Origin: Photobacterium lutimaris
Lineage (GTDB): Bacteria > Pseudomonadota > Gammaproteobacteria > Enterobacterales > Vibrionaceae
Assembly (NCBI RefSeq): GCF_003025555.1
Contig: NZ_PYMH01000013.1
Span: 101,298 to 165,297 of the forward strand
Reading direction: 5' to 3'
Length of the DNA: 64,000 nt
The notes under the pieces are model-generated. The model worked only from the letters and a program-made list of their open reading frames with translations. It was not told the origin of the DNA and ran no database searches. This document shows positions 15,448 to 24,981 of the stretch, in pieces (position 1 is the stretch's first letter; each line of letters begins with the position of its first letter). Made by a program: the position numbers and the translations under genes.

Positions 15448-18400
15448 CTAGGCCGCTTGTTCTAGCTGTTCTTGTTGTTGTTGCTGTTCAACTAGCAATA
15501 GTTCGACTTGTTGTAACCTCTGTTTAGTTTGACTTAATTCAGCATCATGTTTGAACGGTTTATTTAGCTGAATATTCGTGTCGTTAACCAGTTCTGCCAA
15601 ACGCGTCATAGCTGCATAAGCAGAGTCATATGTAGAGGATATTTTAGCTAAGGTCTTAGCTGCTGCGTTCAGTATGCTGTTACCGCGGCCCCACGGATTA
15701 GTCATGAAAACCTCATAAGAGGCATTACCAGCTATTCTGTATGAAGGAAGGCCACCAGAAAAATTACCTTCGATACGAAGATCGTCATTACTAGCAAGTA
15801 AGTGGTATTTGTCAGCGCTTCTTAATTGGTAGTTACTTAGAACGTGTGACACGCGAGCTTCCAAACCTTTGCCATGAATAGGGGTTCCACAAGTTAAGAC
15901 GAAAGATTCTAAGTTGGTTAAAACACCCTTGTCGGCCTTATACAATTTCAATTCATTAGCAAGTTTGAAAAATCGACGGTTATACTGGTTCAAATCGTTC
16001 TGTAAAGCAAAAGTGGTTCTGCGGTGCGCTGCCTTAAGTAAGCTCAGTTTCTTGTAATTATGTTGCAGCTTAACACGCTCAAGCATTAATGGATCATCGG
16101 CCAATATTGCCGATAGTGAACCAAAATCAATGGTTTCATCTTCTGGCTCGTAGACTCGCACATCAGAATTAATTACACCATTTTGGAATTGACGAACGAA
16201 GTTTTGTTTCCTTTCAAGCAGTGCCATGAACCAAGAGTCTAGCGTTTTTGTTGTGCTAAAATTCATTACCTCGACTTCGTTAATGTAGCCAGCCTCATAA
16301 GCCTTATTGCCTTGGCGCAAAATTCGCCCGTTGCGTTGTGTCCAATCCGAGCTCCTAAGGGGCATATCTAAATGTAACGCGCTAACTAAACGCTCATTTA
16401 AATTCCACCCCGCCCCCAAACTAAAACTAGAACCAATCAGAACATTAACTTTGCCAGCGTTAAAGTCGCGCTTTAGTTTTGCTTTGGCTGCAGGTGTTTT
16501 GAAATCTTGTACTACAGCAACATTGATACCGTCTTTCTTGAGTTCGGTTTCTAGTTCGTCATAAATTGAATATGCGCTCGATAACGTGGCAAAAGCCTCA
16601 CTTTTTGATAAGCCATTAGTTTGTTGAATTGCAAAGCTATCGCCCGCCTCAGCTTTTCGGAATAATTCATTAATCTCTTTAATTGACGCTGCGCGGTGGC
16701 GGTTGCTAACTCCACGATCACAGAATACTAAAACGTTACCTTTGAAGTGTTTGGATTGGTGGTGAAGTCGCTTAATTTCCTTTATTGCAGCGCTGACAAC
16801 ATTGTTGTGGTTAACTGCATATGGATTAACAAAGCGAGCGTCGAGAGAAGCAACACGTGCGGTATTCATAATTTTGAGCATGTTGTTTTTCTTAGTAATG
16901 GTTTTTGCATCTTCGACTAATTGATTGAAAATTGTATCTTGGTCAGATGATATATCCAAAACAATAGATTTCACTTTGCCGTCTTTAAGTTGTGGGATGG
17001 CAGGGCGACCGTCGGCCAGTGGCGGTAATAGCTTTGTTAATTGGTCTTCCGTCACAACTTCCGCGAACTGTCGATAAATACGTTGCAGTTCAGGCATATT
17101 TACGAACCGAGAAATCGTAGTGTAGGCTTTAAAGTTTCGTCCAGTTGGGCTTAATTCAAGCTTAGTCTGAGGCGTTGCGAATGTTTTGATAAAAGAATCT
17201 GTGTTGTGCAGATGCTTTAATGATGGACACAAAAACCTGATCCAAGTAACGGCTTCTATACAGCTGTTGCTAATGGTAGTTCCGGTCCCGAATATTACTT
17301 TACCGCCTTTCGATTGAACGGCACGAGTCTTAACAAAAAGGTCGAATGCAGCTTTCGATCCAGTCGGACTGTTTAATCCTCTAACTCCTGTCATTGCTGT
17401 GTTGTAAAACAGTGACTTCCATTCTTGGCACTCATCAACCATTAGCTGGGAAATTCTAAGGTCTGAGAATGTGATGCCTGGGAGCATTGGTGTGTTTACT
17501 AGCTCGTTTAGTTGGTTGCTAACTTTGTCTTTCATCTTCAATAACCGACGGGTGTTTATTTCTTTGTCGTCAGCATCACTAATGCATTGCTCTAACTCTT
17601 GCAGTTGTTCCTCCATTAACTCGACTTGAATATCTCTTGGCGCTTCAATGGATTTAAACGTTGAAGCAGCAACAATAAGAAGATCGAAGTCGCTAGCAAG
17701 AGCCGTCATTAATCGCTCTTGCCGTTGCCTGGCATCAAGGGAGTTGTCTAAGCAAATTAAATTTGCGTGGGGGTATGTTGCTAGAAACGAGTCATGAAAC
17801 TGAGAAACTAGCGAGTTGGGCATTACAATCAACGACCTAGCGCTTTTATTTACCTGCTTAGCGATTAGCGAAAGTGAAGCAAAAACCCAGCTCTTGCCAC
17901 TGCCAACCGCACAATCTGCGAGCATGTTATCAGTCAATAAACCACGAGCAACAAGTGTTTTTTGAAACGATCTAGGGGTTAGTGCCGAACCCACAAATTG
18001 TAGGTGTTCACCAAGTGAAGAGTAGTCAGGCACAACATATGTATTGAATTGTTGGTTGTATAGTTCCTCAAGATGCGTGCGCCGTTGAACGTCAGCAAAA
18101 ATAAAGTCCTCAAATTCCGAGGCGATCAATTCAAGCTTTTGGTTTGCAAGCGCAGTTTCTTGTTCGTTTACCACTTGCTTATCATTTACGGTATCAGTTA
18201 CGACTACTTTTGATGTGTTTAAAGCGGAGGCAAATAGAGACTCAAAATCACGACGCTCAGTGCCATATTCCACGGCAGATTTGGTATGGAAGCCCCAGCC
18301 ATCAATTTGAACAATCCAACCACCAGCAGTATACAAAACCTTTGGTTTTGCTTTGTTGCCCATAAGACTCAATACAAATTCTTCATAATATTTGGACGGA

Positions 18401-20208
18401 ACCCATGATGCGCCAATAGAGACAGAAATCTTATCTGCGGTTAGTGGCGTTGGCATTACTCGGTTTAAAGCTGCAAGGTTTCTTATATACTCATTAGTGG
18501 AAGGGCACTGGTTGATTTTTTCTAGGATATTGCCTGATAGATATTGAGCGGCCACCTCGAACTCACCAGTTTGCGGGTTTTTAAAGGCAAGCTCATTATC
18601 AAGTAGCAAATTTTGTGTTTCATCGACGGTCTTGTTGAGCAGCTTACTAATGCGGTTAAGGTTAACAGATGCGTACTCACTAATTGAAATAGACAAAGCG
18701 TGAATTGGATTAGACGCGCTCTGTGGTGCCTCGTACGGTCTAAATACACGTTTGCTCATAATAGGCGCGAGGTTATAGCTTTCTTCTATACCTTCCGATT
18801 TATCAGCTTTCTGGTAATCGCTTTCGATTGCCTTAGTTCGATTGTAAAACGAACATTCGCCTAAAACACTCTTGTTATGGCTGCGTTGTAATGGTCCGAA
18901 CTTATCAATAAATGTTGTGTGGTGATAATTTAGTGTTTGTCGTAAAGCCTCAATATGAGTCTCAGAAATATTGTCTTGCTCAGCTTTTACTAATGCCTTA
19001 AGCGTGTCTTTGATTGCTAAATATGCGATCAGTCGCTTTTCTTTTGCAATAGATAAATTTAGCTCTTGGTGGTTCTTGAGAACATCACCATCTAAATTTA
19101 TTGAGTCAGAAATACGGCGGTAAAGAGCCCCCTCAAGATAGCCGATCTCAAAAAGGGAAAGATTTGATTGAGGTAGCTCAACTAGTGAGTCTTGACTAAC
19201 CGCTACGTTGTCAATGGTAGGTATCTCTAAATGAATTTCGTCACACTGTGAGAGCAGGGCAGGGACAATTGAGTTAATTGCATCGTCAGCGTCACCGTCC
19301 ACTTGGCAAGTATGCGTTGGGATATTTGGACTGTTTATGTCGCCCAAGACACATTCTGGGTTTTCAATGTAATGTTGATTGAGATTGATTTTACCTGTTG
19401 GGTTAATGGTAGTTTCTGAATCAATCCATTTCGGTGATTCTTCCCCAGTGCCTTTCTGCAGTACGATAATATCAACAGGTAAACTAACCCCTTCACTACA
19501 AAACACTGCGTTAGGTAAGCGTACAGCAGCTAGTAATTTAGCCTTTTGTGAAAGTAACTTTCTAGTAATGCTAGTCTGAGAGTCCATTAGCCATGTGCTC
19601 ACAACCATGACTGACACACCGCTATCATGCAATTCATCAATGGCACGTAGGGCGAAATAGTTGTGAACACTCAACTTTCGGCCATAGCGCAAATCATGAG
19701 CTCTCATGTCGCCATACGGGGGATTGGTTACGCAGAGGGAAAACGGTTCATCAAATTGAACATTCTCAAAGCGCTGATTGATATAAATACGTTCCGACTG
19801 GTGTTTAAGGCGAGCGATAAGGCCAGTGGTTCTATCGAGTTCAATGCCTGTAAAATTACCTTTTAAATGTGCTGGTGCATAATCAATAAAGCGGCCGCTG
19901 CCTAGCGCTGGCTCTAAGACCTTGCATGGCTGGCTAACACCGACCAATTCCAAATATGTGTAAATCGCTTTGATTACTTTCTCTGGTGTGAAGAAGCTAG
20001 TCAGCGTTGAGTTATGCGCGCTATTGAAATCATCCGCACTAAGAAAAGAATCACGTAGTTGTTTGTTTTTGCTATCACACTCAAATGCTTTAGCCAAAGA
20101 GCCAAAACCATTAAAGGCATTGAGCTTATCTATTTCTGATTGGTTAAGCGTGGTAGGGCAGGTCGCTTGTTGGTTTGCAATTTCAATAGCCTGAATTGTA
20201 TTTAACAT
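15448..20208 (-). CDS. Giant N6-adenine DNA methylase fused to SNF2-type helicase (DarB-like)
   Basis: 1586 residues. The N-terminal methylase has SAM motif I (LEPALGSGRF, about residues 98-107) and catalytic motif IV NPPY (about 160). The C-terminal superfamily-2 helicase has Walker A AVGSGKSW (about 768), a DECQ box (about 924), and motif V/VI with QRNGRILRQGN (about 1290). A Gln/Glu-rich coiled tail ends the protein. This fusion is common on plasmids, phages and ICEs. The phage P1 DarB protein is a relative known for antirestriction, but the plasmid versions are poorly characterised. The start has AAGGA eight bases upstream. It is transcribed divergently from parA, and three GTTAG-type sites lie in the shared control region. 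Confidence 0.85.
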   Translation of the reverse strand: MLNTIQAIEIANQQATCPTTLNQSEIDKLNAFNGFGSLAKAFECDSKNKQLRDSFLSADDFNSAHNSTLTSFFTPEKVIKAIYTYLELVGVSQPCKVLEPALGSGRFIDYAPAHLKGNFTGIELDRTTGLIARLKHQSERIYINQRFENVQFDEPFSLCVTNPPYGDMRAHDLRYGRKLSVHNYFALRAIDELHDSGVSVMVVSTWLMDSQTSITRKLLSQKAKLLAAVRLPNAVFCSEGVSLPVDIIVLQKGTGEESPKWIDSETTINPTGKINLNQHYIENPECVLGDINSPNIPTHTCQVDGDADDAINSIVPALLSQCDEIHLEIPTIDNVAVSQDSLVELPQSNLSLFEIGYLEGALYRRISDSINLDGDVLKNHQELNLSIAKEKRLIAYLAIKDTLKALVKAEQDNISETHIEALRQTLNYHHTTFIDKFGPLQRSHNKSVLGECSFYNRTKAIESDYQKADKSEGIEESYNLAPIMSKRVFRPYEAPQSASNPIHALSISISEYASVNLNRISKLLNKTVDETQNLLLDNELAFKNPQTGEFEVAAQYLSGNILEKINQCPSTNEYIRNLAALNRVMPTPLTADKISVSIGASWVPSKYYEEFVLSLMGNKAKPKVLYTAGGWIVQIDGWGFHTKSAVEYGTERRDFESLFASALNTSKVVVTDTVNDKQVVNEQETALANQKLELIASEFEDFIFADVQRRTHLEELYNQQFNTYVVPDYSSLGEHLQFVGSALTPRSFQKTLVARGLLTDNMLADCAVGSGKSWVFASLSLIAKQVNKSARSLIVMPNSLVSQFHDSFLATYPHANLICLDNSLDARQRQERLMTALASDFDLLIVAASTFKSIEAPRDIQVELMEEQLQELEQCISDADDKEINTRRLLKMKDKVSNQLNELVNTPMLPGITFSDLRISQLMVDECQEWKSLFYNTAMTGVRGLNSPTGSKAAFDLFVKTRAVQSKGGKVIFGTGTTISNSCIEAVTWIRFLCPSLKHLHNTDSFIKTFATPQTKLELSPTGRNFKAYTTISRFVNMPELQRIYRQFAEVVTEDQLTKLLPPLADGRPAIPQLKDGKVKSIVLDISSDQDTIFNQLVEDAKTITKKNNMLKIMNTARVASLDARFVNPYAVNHNNVVSAAIKEIKRLHHQSKHFKGNVLVFCDRGVSNRHRAASIKEINELFRKAEAGDSFAIQQTNGLSKSEAFATLSSAYSIYDELETELKKDGINVAVVQDFKTPAAKAKLKRDFNAGKVNVLIGSSFSLGAGWNLNERLVSALHLDMPLRSSDWTQRNGRILRQGNKAYEAGYINEVEVMNFSTTKTLDSWFMALLERKQNFVRQFQNGVINSDVRVYEPEDETIDFGSLSAILADDPLMLERVKLQHNYKKLSLLKAAHRRTTFALQNDLNQYNRRFFKLANELKLYKADKGVLTNLESFVLTCGTPIHGKGLEARVSHVLSNYQLRSADKYHLLASNDDLRIEGNFSGGLPSYRIAGNASYEVFMTNPWGRGNSILNAAAKTLAKISSTYDSAYAAMTRLAELVNDTNIQLNKPFKHDAELSQTKQRLQQVELLLVEQQQQQEQLEQAA

Positions 20209-20356
20209 GTTGTGTCCTTAAATGCTTGTAGTTCGTTAGAAGCTGATTACATATTAAGGCACTGAGAGAAACGTCAAGGCCCCAAACTGACGTGACAGCG
20301 TAACAGTTTTAATTTCTAGTTCAATTTGGGTAGTTAGCAGAAAGGTCGTATCTCTT

Positions 20357-20400
20357 GTTAGTGACGATTGGTATCACGTTTTATTGAGGGTTAGTAACGA
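20357..20400. promoter_or_regulatory. Paired GTTAGT(A/G)ACGA sites between the methylase and parA genes
   Basis: GTTAGTGACGA at 20357-20367 and GTTAGTAACGA at 20390-20400 are direct repeats 33 bases apart, about three helical turns. Single GTTAG cores also occur near 20230 and 20332. The layout is iteron- or operator-like and could control both divergent genes. Confidence 0.5.
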
Positions 20401-20424
20401 GCGATAAAAGCCAGATTAATTAAA

Positions 20425-20466
20425 ATATGCAAGTTTTGGTAGTTTATTCCAACAAGACTTGCATAT
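20425..20466. promoter_or_regulatory. Ten-base inverted repeat upstream of parA (operator or parS candidate)
   Basis: ATATGCAAGT at 20425-20434 and ACTTGCATAT at 20457-20466 are perfect inverted arms 22 bases apart. They are placed 53 bases before the parA start. In known Type Ia partition systems ParA represses its own promoter at such a site. A centromere role is also possible. Confidence 0.5.
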
Positions 20467-20518
20467 CTGTCTTTTGCGGTTTAGTCTATGTGCATATTCA
20501 GTTGACGGAGCCAACACA

Positions 20519-21748
20519 ATGCAGTTAGCAAAATACAAATTCCTTAGCGAGACAGCCCAAAAAATCCTTAAAGAGCGCACAGAAACAAGCTATTACATGC
20601 GTGATGACCTCAAGGTTCGTACCTACAGTCAAAACGATGTTCAAAAGTTGCTTAAATTCACTGACAAGCCGTATTCGCGACAAAAAGTGTCCGACGCGAT
20701 GGAGGAAATGACTGCTGCAGGCTACGAATTCTCACGTGCTAAAAACAACAACTTCCAGTTGACCCGTGATGATGTCATTGCTATCGGTGAATATGTTGGC
20801 GTGACAAAGTATGGTGATAAGACCGATGGAGAGGCATTTGTGATTACGATGCTCAACCTGAAAGGTGGTGTTGGTAAATCATTGGCAACTAACATGTTAT
20901 CGCATGCACTCAGTTATCTTTGTAACTACGTTATGATGCAACCGCGAGTGCTGATCATTGACTTGGATCCACAAGGTACATCTAGTCAGCAGAACGTTCC
21001 TGATTACGATGTATCGGATACAGAATTTACCTCTATCAACGCCATGTCTGTTGAACTGACAGAAGAAGAGATCTTGGATAGTGCAGTTGTAAGCACAGAA
21101 CATCCAAACTTGAGTATCATCAAATGTACAACTGATGATGGCTTTACTGCTGACCAGCTACATGATGAAGATGTATGTGATGGTGCGTATGTTGGTTCTC
21201 TTCTTAAAACTCGCCTCATCGACAAAGTTAAAGATAAGTTTGATATTATCCTTCTTGATGTTGGTCCACACCTAGACAATGTTCTAAAAAATGCGCTTTG
21301 GGCATCTGATTTGCTGATTGCACCAGTGCCACCAACTTTCGTGAACTTTGACTCATCGTTGCGTATGATGCACCGTCTTTACGATGTTATGGAAGACCTT
21401 GTTGAAAACGGCCTGGCTGATGAAGACCTACCTGAAATTACTGCGTTCTTAACCAAGATGCCGATTGACAGTAAAGAGTCTACTTACGACAAGGACATCA
21501 ATGAAGCCGCTAGTAAAGAACTTAACCTGCTGTTTAGTGGAGACGGTCTATCTTTGCTATCAAAAGAGATGTATCACGAAGATGCTTACGAGCGTTGTCT
21601 AGAGTTAGGCCACACCATTTTTGCGATACAGAAGAGCGACTATCCGGGTGATGGTAAAGCATTCAATCGTGCTTTGGGCTCTGCCACTAAATGGGCGACT
21701 AACATTATGGATCAAATTGAGATTCGTCACACGCAACGCACTGCATAA
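20519..21748 (+). CDS. parA: ParA partition ATPase (Type Ia)
   Basis: 409 residues. An N-terminal about 100-residue DNA-binding region (RTYSQNDVQKLLKF...SRQKVSDAMEEM) marks a P1-like ParA that also autoregulates. The deviant Walker A KGGVGKS is at about residue 115, followed by IIDLDPQG and ILLDVGP. ParA moves plasmid copies along the nucleoid with ParB. The start at 20519 is chosen because GGAG lies eight bases upstream; an earlier ATG would add residues unlike the family. parB follows with a one-base overlap (TAATG). Confidence 0.92.
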   Translation: MQLAKYKFLSETAQKILKERTETSYYMRDDLKVRTYSQNDVQKLLKFTDKPYSRQKVSDAMEEMTAAGYEFSRAKNNNFQLTRDDVIAIGEYVGVTKYGDKTDGEAFVITMLNLKGGVGKSLATNMLSHALSYLCNYVMMQPRVLIIDLDPQGTSSQQNVPDYDVSDTEFTSINAMSVELTEEEILDSAVVSTEHPNLSIIKCTTDDGFTADQLHDEDVCDGAYVGSLLKTRLIDKVKDKFDIILLDVGPHLDNVLKNALWASDLLIAPVPPTFVNFDSSLRMMHRLYDVMEDLVENGLADEDLPEITAFLTKMPIDSKESTYDKDINEAASKELNLLFSGDGLSLLSKEMYHEDAYERCLELGHTIFAIQKSDYPGDGKAFNRALGSATKWATNIMDQIEIRHTQRTA

Positions 21749-23190
21749 TGGTAACTGATATGAGTAATTCTGATTTTGACTCCTTAGACACTATTTCAAA
21801 AATATCTCTAGCTGAAACTGTTTTGGAAGGAAGTGAGTTTGGTAAGTACAAGGAGCTTGTAGGTTCATCAAAATTGAGTGGTACACAGAAGGCTCACTTT
21901 CGACGCTTAAATATAAAAGTGAAACGAGCGTTTGATGATCGACAGAAGGCTAAGTTTGAATCTCCTGTAAAACCGAGTCAATCAGCCCTTGAAAGTAGCG
22001 GTAATGGTGTAGATGTGAAGGCTTCACCTGCCGTTTCCGCAGATATTAGTAACTCAGCGCAGAGTGAAGCAGCTAAAACAGAAGTTGTAGCTGATACCGA
22101 TGTAACGAAGAAAGAAGCTGATAGCACTACATCTATGGTTGGAGGTATTGATTCTGAAAAGGTGGTTGCTACTGCGTCATTTGCGACTCAATACACTTTC
22201 ACAAATACAGGCAGGACAGTTAAAGCCGAGTTTGTTGAAATTCAACCCGCAAACTTTGACAAGGTTGGTATTCACCCGCTGAATCCTCGAAAACAAGAAG
22301 GGTTAACCGAGGCTTCACTTAGTGACATCTTGCCTTCAATAAAGCTTAAGGGGATTAGCCACCCAGGTTACTCATTTTTTGTTGAGGGTAAAGACCTACT
22401 GGCTGATAGCTCTCGACGATTTAAGTCTGCAGGTATAGCTAAAAAGCCTCTTCCACTAATACGTATACTGGAACCATGTACTGATGAAGAGGTTCAGTCA
22501 CTAATTGACGAAGTTGATACTCAGCTCAAGTTAAGTCGTTATGAGGAAGGCCTTAAATACAAAGATGTATTTCTAGCGCTGGGCGGGAGTTACAAGGACA
22601 CTTACGCGCACTTTAACGTGTTACCAGAGAAAGAAAGTACGGTGCGCCGTAGTCTTATTGCAGCTTGCTTGGATGATCGTCTTTATGAGCTATTTCCAGA
22701 CCGTTACTGCATCAGTGCAAGTGCATATGAAAAGCTGAATCAACAAACCGATAAAGCAATGGCAAAGTTTTCCGATAGTGAAGACCCAATCAAATCATGG
22801 TTGGATGCTGCAAACAGTCTCAGTGAGAAACCAACATATAAATCACCGTTTTCTTCTGTAGATGAATACATCGCATCCGGTGACAGTGATTTGGTCACTA
22901 AGGCCATCCAAAAAGCGGTAGGATCTTACCGTCAGGACGTTTTGAGGTATTTGGACCAACCATTTAAGAAAACTGATGATGAAAAAGCTGCTGCCGGTAC
23001 TTGGGAAGAAAAGGTACTAGGCGATAAACAAAATAAGTGTTCCATTGTTCGCTACAACAAAGTGAAGCGCGAATATAACCTTCAAATGCGGAAAGCTTCA
23101 CCGAAAGAGGTGGCAGCACTTGATTACTTTCTTGAGCGATTAGGTGACAAAGATTTTTTACAACAATTTGAAACCATTAAAGAAAAGTAA
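21748..23190 (+). CDS. parB: ParB partition protein
   Basis: 480 residues, starting in the parA stop codon; an ATG four codons later is also possible. The first 150 residues are low-complexity Ser/Ala/Lys/Glu. A ParB/Srx-like domain follows (VGIHPLNPRKQEGL..LLADSSRRFKSA), then the central HTH region with LKLSRYEEGLKYKDVFLALGG, and a C-terminal dimer domain. It binds the centromere and ParA. It is longer than P1 ParB mainly because of the N-terminal extension. A terminator follows. Confidence 0.88.
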   Translation: MVTDMSNSDFDSLDTISKISLAETVLEGSEFGKYKELVGSSKLSGTQKAHFRRLNIKVKRAFDDRQKAKFESPVKPSQSALESSGNGVDVKASPAVSADISNSAQSEAAKTEVVADTDVTKKEADSTTSMVGGIDSEKVVATASFATQYTFTNTGRTVKAEFVEIQPANFDKVGIHPLNPRKQEGLTEASLSDILPSIKLKGISHPGYSFFVEGKDLLADSSRRFKSAGIAKKPLPLIRILEPCTDEEVQSLIDEVDTQLKLSRYEEGLKYKDVFLALGGSYKDTYAHFNVLPEKESTVRRSLIAACLDDRLYELFPDRYCISASAYEKLNQQTDKAMAKFSDSEDPIKSWLDAANSLSEKPTYKSPFSSVDEYIASGDSDLVTKAIQKAVGSYRQDVLRYLDQPFKKTDDEKAAAGTWEEKVLGDKQNKCSIVRYNKVKREYNLQMRKASPKEVAALDYFLERLGDKDFLQQFETIKEK

Positions 23191-23210
23191 ATCTTTTCCG
23201 AATATCATCT

Positions 23211-23237
23211 AGGCATCCTACACGTTAGGTGCCTTTT
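23211..23237 (+). terminator. Terminator after parB
   Basis: AGGCA-CCTA stem paired with TAGG-TGCCT (one-base bulge) followed by TTTT, 20 bases after the parB stop. Confidence 0.55.
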
Positions 23238-23262
23238 CTATTGGTTTATTATAGGGGTATCT

Positions 23263-23829
23263 ATGGCAAGTAATGATGTGTCACTTATCGAGGAAGGTGG
23301 CAAGTTTGCAGCTTACTTAGAAGAACACGAGTCGGCAACTATCGAATCAGTTGCTGGTGCATATTCAGTTTCACGAACTCACGTCATTCTAGCACTACGA
23401 GCTCATGATCTAAATTCAACGCTACTTGAGTGCTTCAATAACCCAACCAGTCTTACTCAAGAGCAACTAGCTCGACTCCACAAAATTTCTGAAGCATGCA
23501 ATGAAGCAGAGGCCACTAGCTGTGATCTTATCAAAAGTGAGTTCAAACACTTTATAGGGAAGGTGGAAACTATTCATGCAAATTTGATTAATCATGAAAT
23601 TCATATGCACGCTATGTTTAAAGCAAAGACTGCTCACCGAGCTAAGTTAGCATTGATTAGACAACGGTTAAAATTGAAAGGCGAATTATTTGATGCCACC
23701 AAGCATGCCCCACCAATGGATAAGGTTCAGGCGGTACCAGAAGATAAAGTTAATGCCGGAGTGATGACCAAGTTAGAAGCAGCGTTTGAAGGGTCTAAGT
23801 TGAGTTCGTTGGCTAAACAGAGCGGGTGA
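23263..23829 (+). CDS. Stand-alone ParB-like HTH protein, 188 aa
   Basis: Residues 25-70 (ESVAGAYSVSRTHVILALRAHDL..) fit the helix-turn-helix of ParB/KorB-type proteins, including the following SLTQEQLARLHKI helix. The N-terminal nuclease-like ParB domain is absent. The rest is a charged helical region. It could be a transcription regulator of the partition or maintenance genes and is a candidate for recognising the TTAGTAA sites; both are inferences. The gene is transcribed with, or just after, parAB. GGGG is six bases upstream of the ATG. Confidence 0.6.
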   Translation: MASNDVSLIEEGGKFAAYLEEHESATIESVAGAYSVSRTHVILALRAHDLNSTLLECFNNPTSLTQEQLARLHKISEACNEAEATSCDLIKSEFKHFIGKVETIHANLINHEIHMHAMFKAKTAHRAKLALIRQRLKLKGELFDATKHAPPMDKVQAVPEDKVNAGVMTKLEAAFEGSKLSSLAKQSG

Positions 23830-23830
23830 T

Positions 23831-23857
23831 GGCATAGGCTAGATGATAGCCTATGCC
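23831..23857. terminator. Terminator between convergent genes
   Basis: Perfect 11-base stem GGCATAGGCTA / TAGCCTATGCC with a five-base loop, two bases after the plus-strand stop and ten bases beyond the minus-strand stop. Confidence 0.7.
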
Positions 23858-23867
23858 TCGAGCTTTC

Positions 23868-24824
23868 TTATTTAATTAGTTTTCGACCTGAAACTTTCTT
23901 AATGATTTTTGTCAGGTTTTCTTTTGGCTTAGCAGCATTCTCAAATTTCTTCAGGTTCTCGCTGCTATAGAAGTGTTTTAGCGAACTTACTGATAGATAT
24001 GACTTGCCGGCAAATGGGTATTCGCGAGCACGCAAGCAGTAACCGGTACGTTCAACAAAGTAAGCCTTGTAACCACCATACTGAGAGTCCGCGTAACGCT
24101 CTTCATCGCCTTCGTTAGCAACATTGAAGTAATCCACTTCCTTAAGTCGTTTCTTGCTAATAGCGCCCTTCAGAGCTTCGTAGGGACGGTTTACTAGAAC
24201 ACCTTCTTGCTGAATGTGCGGTTGAGACAAATATTCTAGCAATGCACGGCGGGTAAAGAATACCGGCCCGCTCTTAGTTTCCACAAAGCTCGCTGCTAGG
24301 TTGATTGACTCGTTAGCAACAATATAACTTGCTGGCTCCGTTTCACCACGTGTTAGCGAATCTACCCAGTCAGGAGTCTGGAAAGTCTTGTCGTGGTATG
24401 TGGCGCCGTAAAAAACGCAACCAAAGAGGCTAACTACACGCTTGAATCGAGCTGCATGATCCATCTTTTGAGCGATGTCGTCAGTACAGAAATATTTAGC
24501 TACTAGTGGTTGGCTGACATGGCTTTCAAGCAAAACTGTCTGCACACCTTTTTTATCACGGAAAACATTTGTGCCCTTTGGGGTGATCAGATTGACTTGG
24601 GCACCCATTTCAGCGCGAGCAAGAATTTCTGAATAGTCGTCATCTGTTTGTTCAAATGGAATTTCAAAGCGAACGACGCCTGGTTCAGTCTGGATCTCTT
24701 CATCGGTCTTTAACCAACTACGGTATTCAGGGTCTACGGTTACACGGTAATAGACATCAACTTGGAAGTTGTTCTGCTTTTTGGTGATAAGCGATTTGTC
24801 AGTGTAGGTTTCTAGCTTATGCAT
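23868..24824 (-). CDS. Hypothetical protein, 318 aa, in the replication/partition region
   Basis: No family recognised. It is a soluble protein with a basic C-terminus (ENLTKIIKKVSGRKLIK) and several Phe/Tyr-rich stretches. Its position between parAB and a primase, and the pair of TTAGTAA-like sites upstream, make a maintenance or replication-initiation role possible. I see no Rep family signature. An AAGGA SD lies six bases upstream of the ATG. Confidence 0.6.
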   Translation of the reverse strand: MHKLETYTDKSLITKKQNNFQVDVYYRVTVDPEYRSWLKTDEEIQTEPGVVRFEIPFEQTDDDYSEILARAEMGAQVNLITPKGTNVFRDKKGVQTVLLESHVSQPLVAKYFCTDDIAQKMDHAARFKRVVSLFGCVFYGATYHDKTFQTPDWVDSLTRGETEPASYIVANESINLAASFVETKSGPVFFTRRALLEYLSQPHIQQEGVLVNRPYEALKGAISKKRLKEVDYFNVANEGDEERYADSQYGGYKAYFVERTGYCLRAREYPFAGKSYLSVSSLKHFYSSENLKKFENAAKPKENLTKIIKKVSGRKLIK

Positions 24825-24900
24825 TCTTTGTCCTTATATATATAAACTGTTTAGTTGGGTCTAGATTAACCCAGCCTACCGGGTTGTCAATTCTTCACTC

Positions 24901-24940
24901 GTTAATAACCTCAAATATTTCAAAACAAGAAGTTACTAAC
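24901..24940. promoter_or_regulatory. TTAGTAA-type sites upstream of the 318-aa gene
   Basis: GTTAATAAC at 24901-24909 and GTTACTAAC at 24932-24940, 31 bases apart and 77-108 bases before the start codon. They match the sites near the methylase/parA genes. Confidence 0.45.
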
Positions 24941-24945
24941 GAATG

Positions 24946-24977
24946 AAGCCCTCATCATCGAATGGATGAGAGGGCTT
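24946..24977 (-). terminator. Hairpin after the primase gene
   Basis: AAGCCCT-CATC paired with GATG-AGGGCTT (two-base bulge), four bases after the primase stop codon in sense orientation. Confidence 0.5.
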
Positions 24978-24981
24978 AAAA

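Noticed and set aside
23868..24824. Replication initiator (Rep)
   Set aside because: The 318-aa gene lies in the right place, but I see no winged-helix Rep or other initiator signature, so I left it as unknown.
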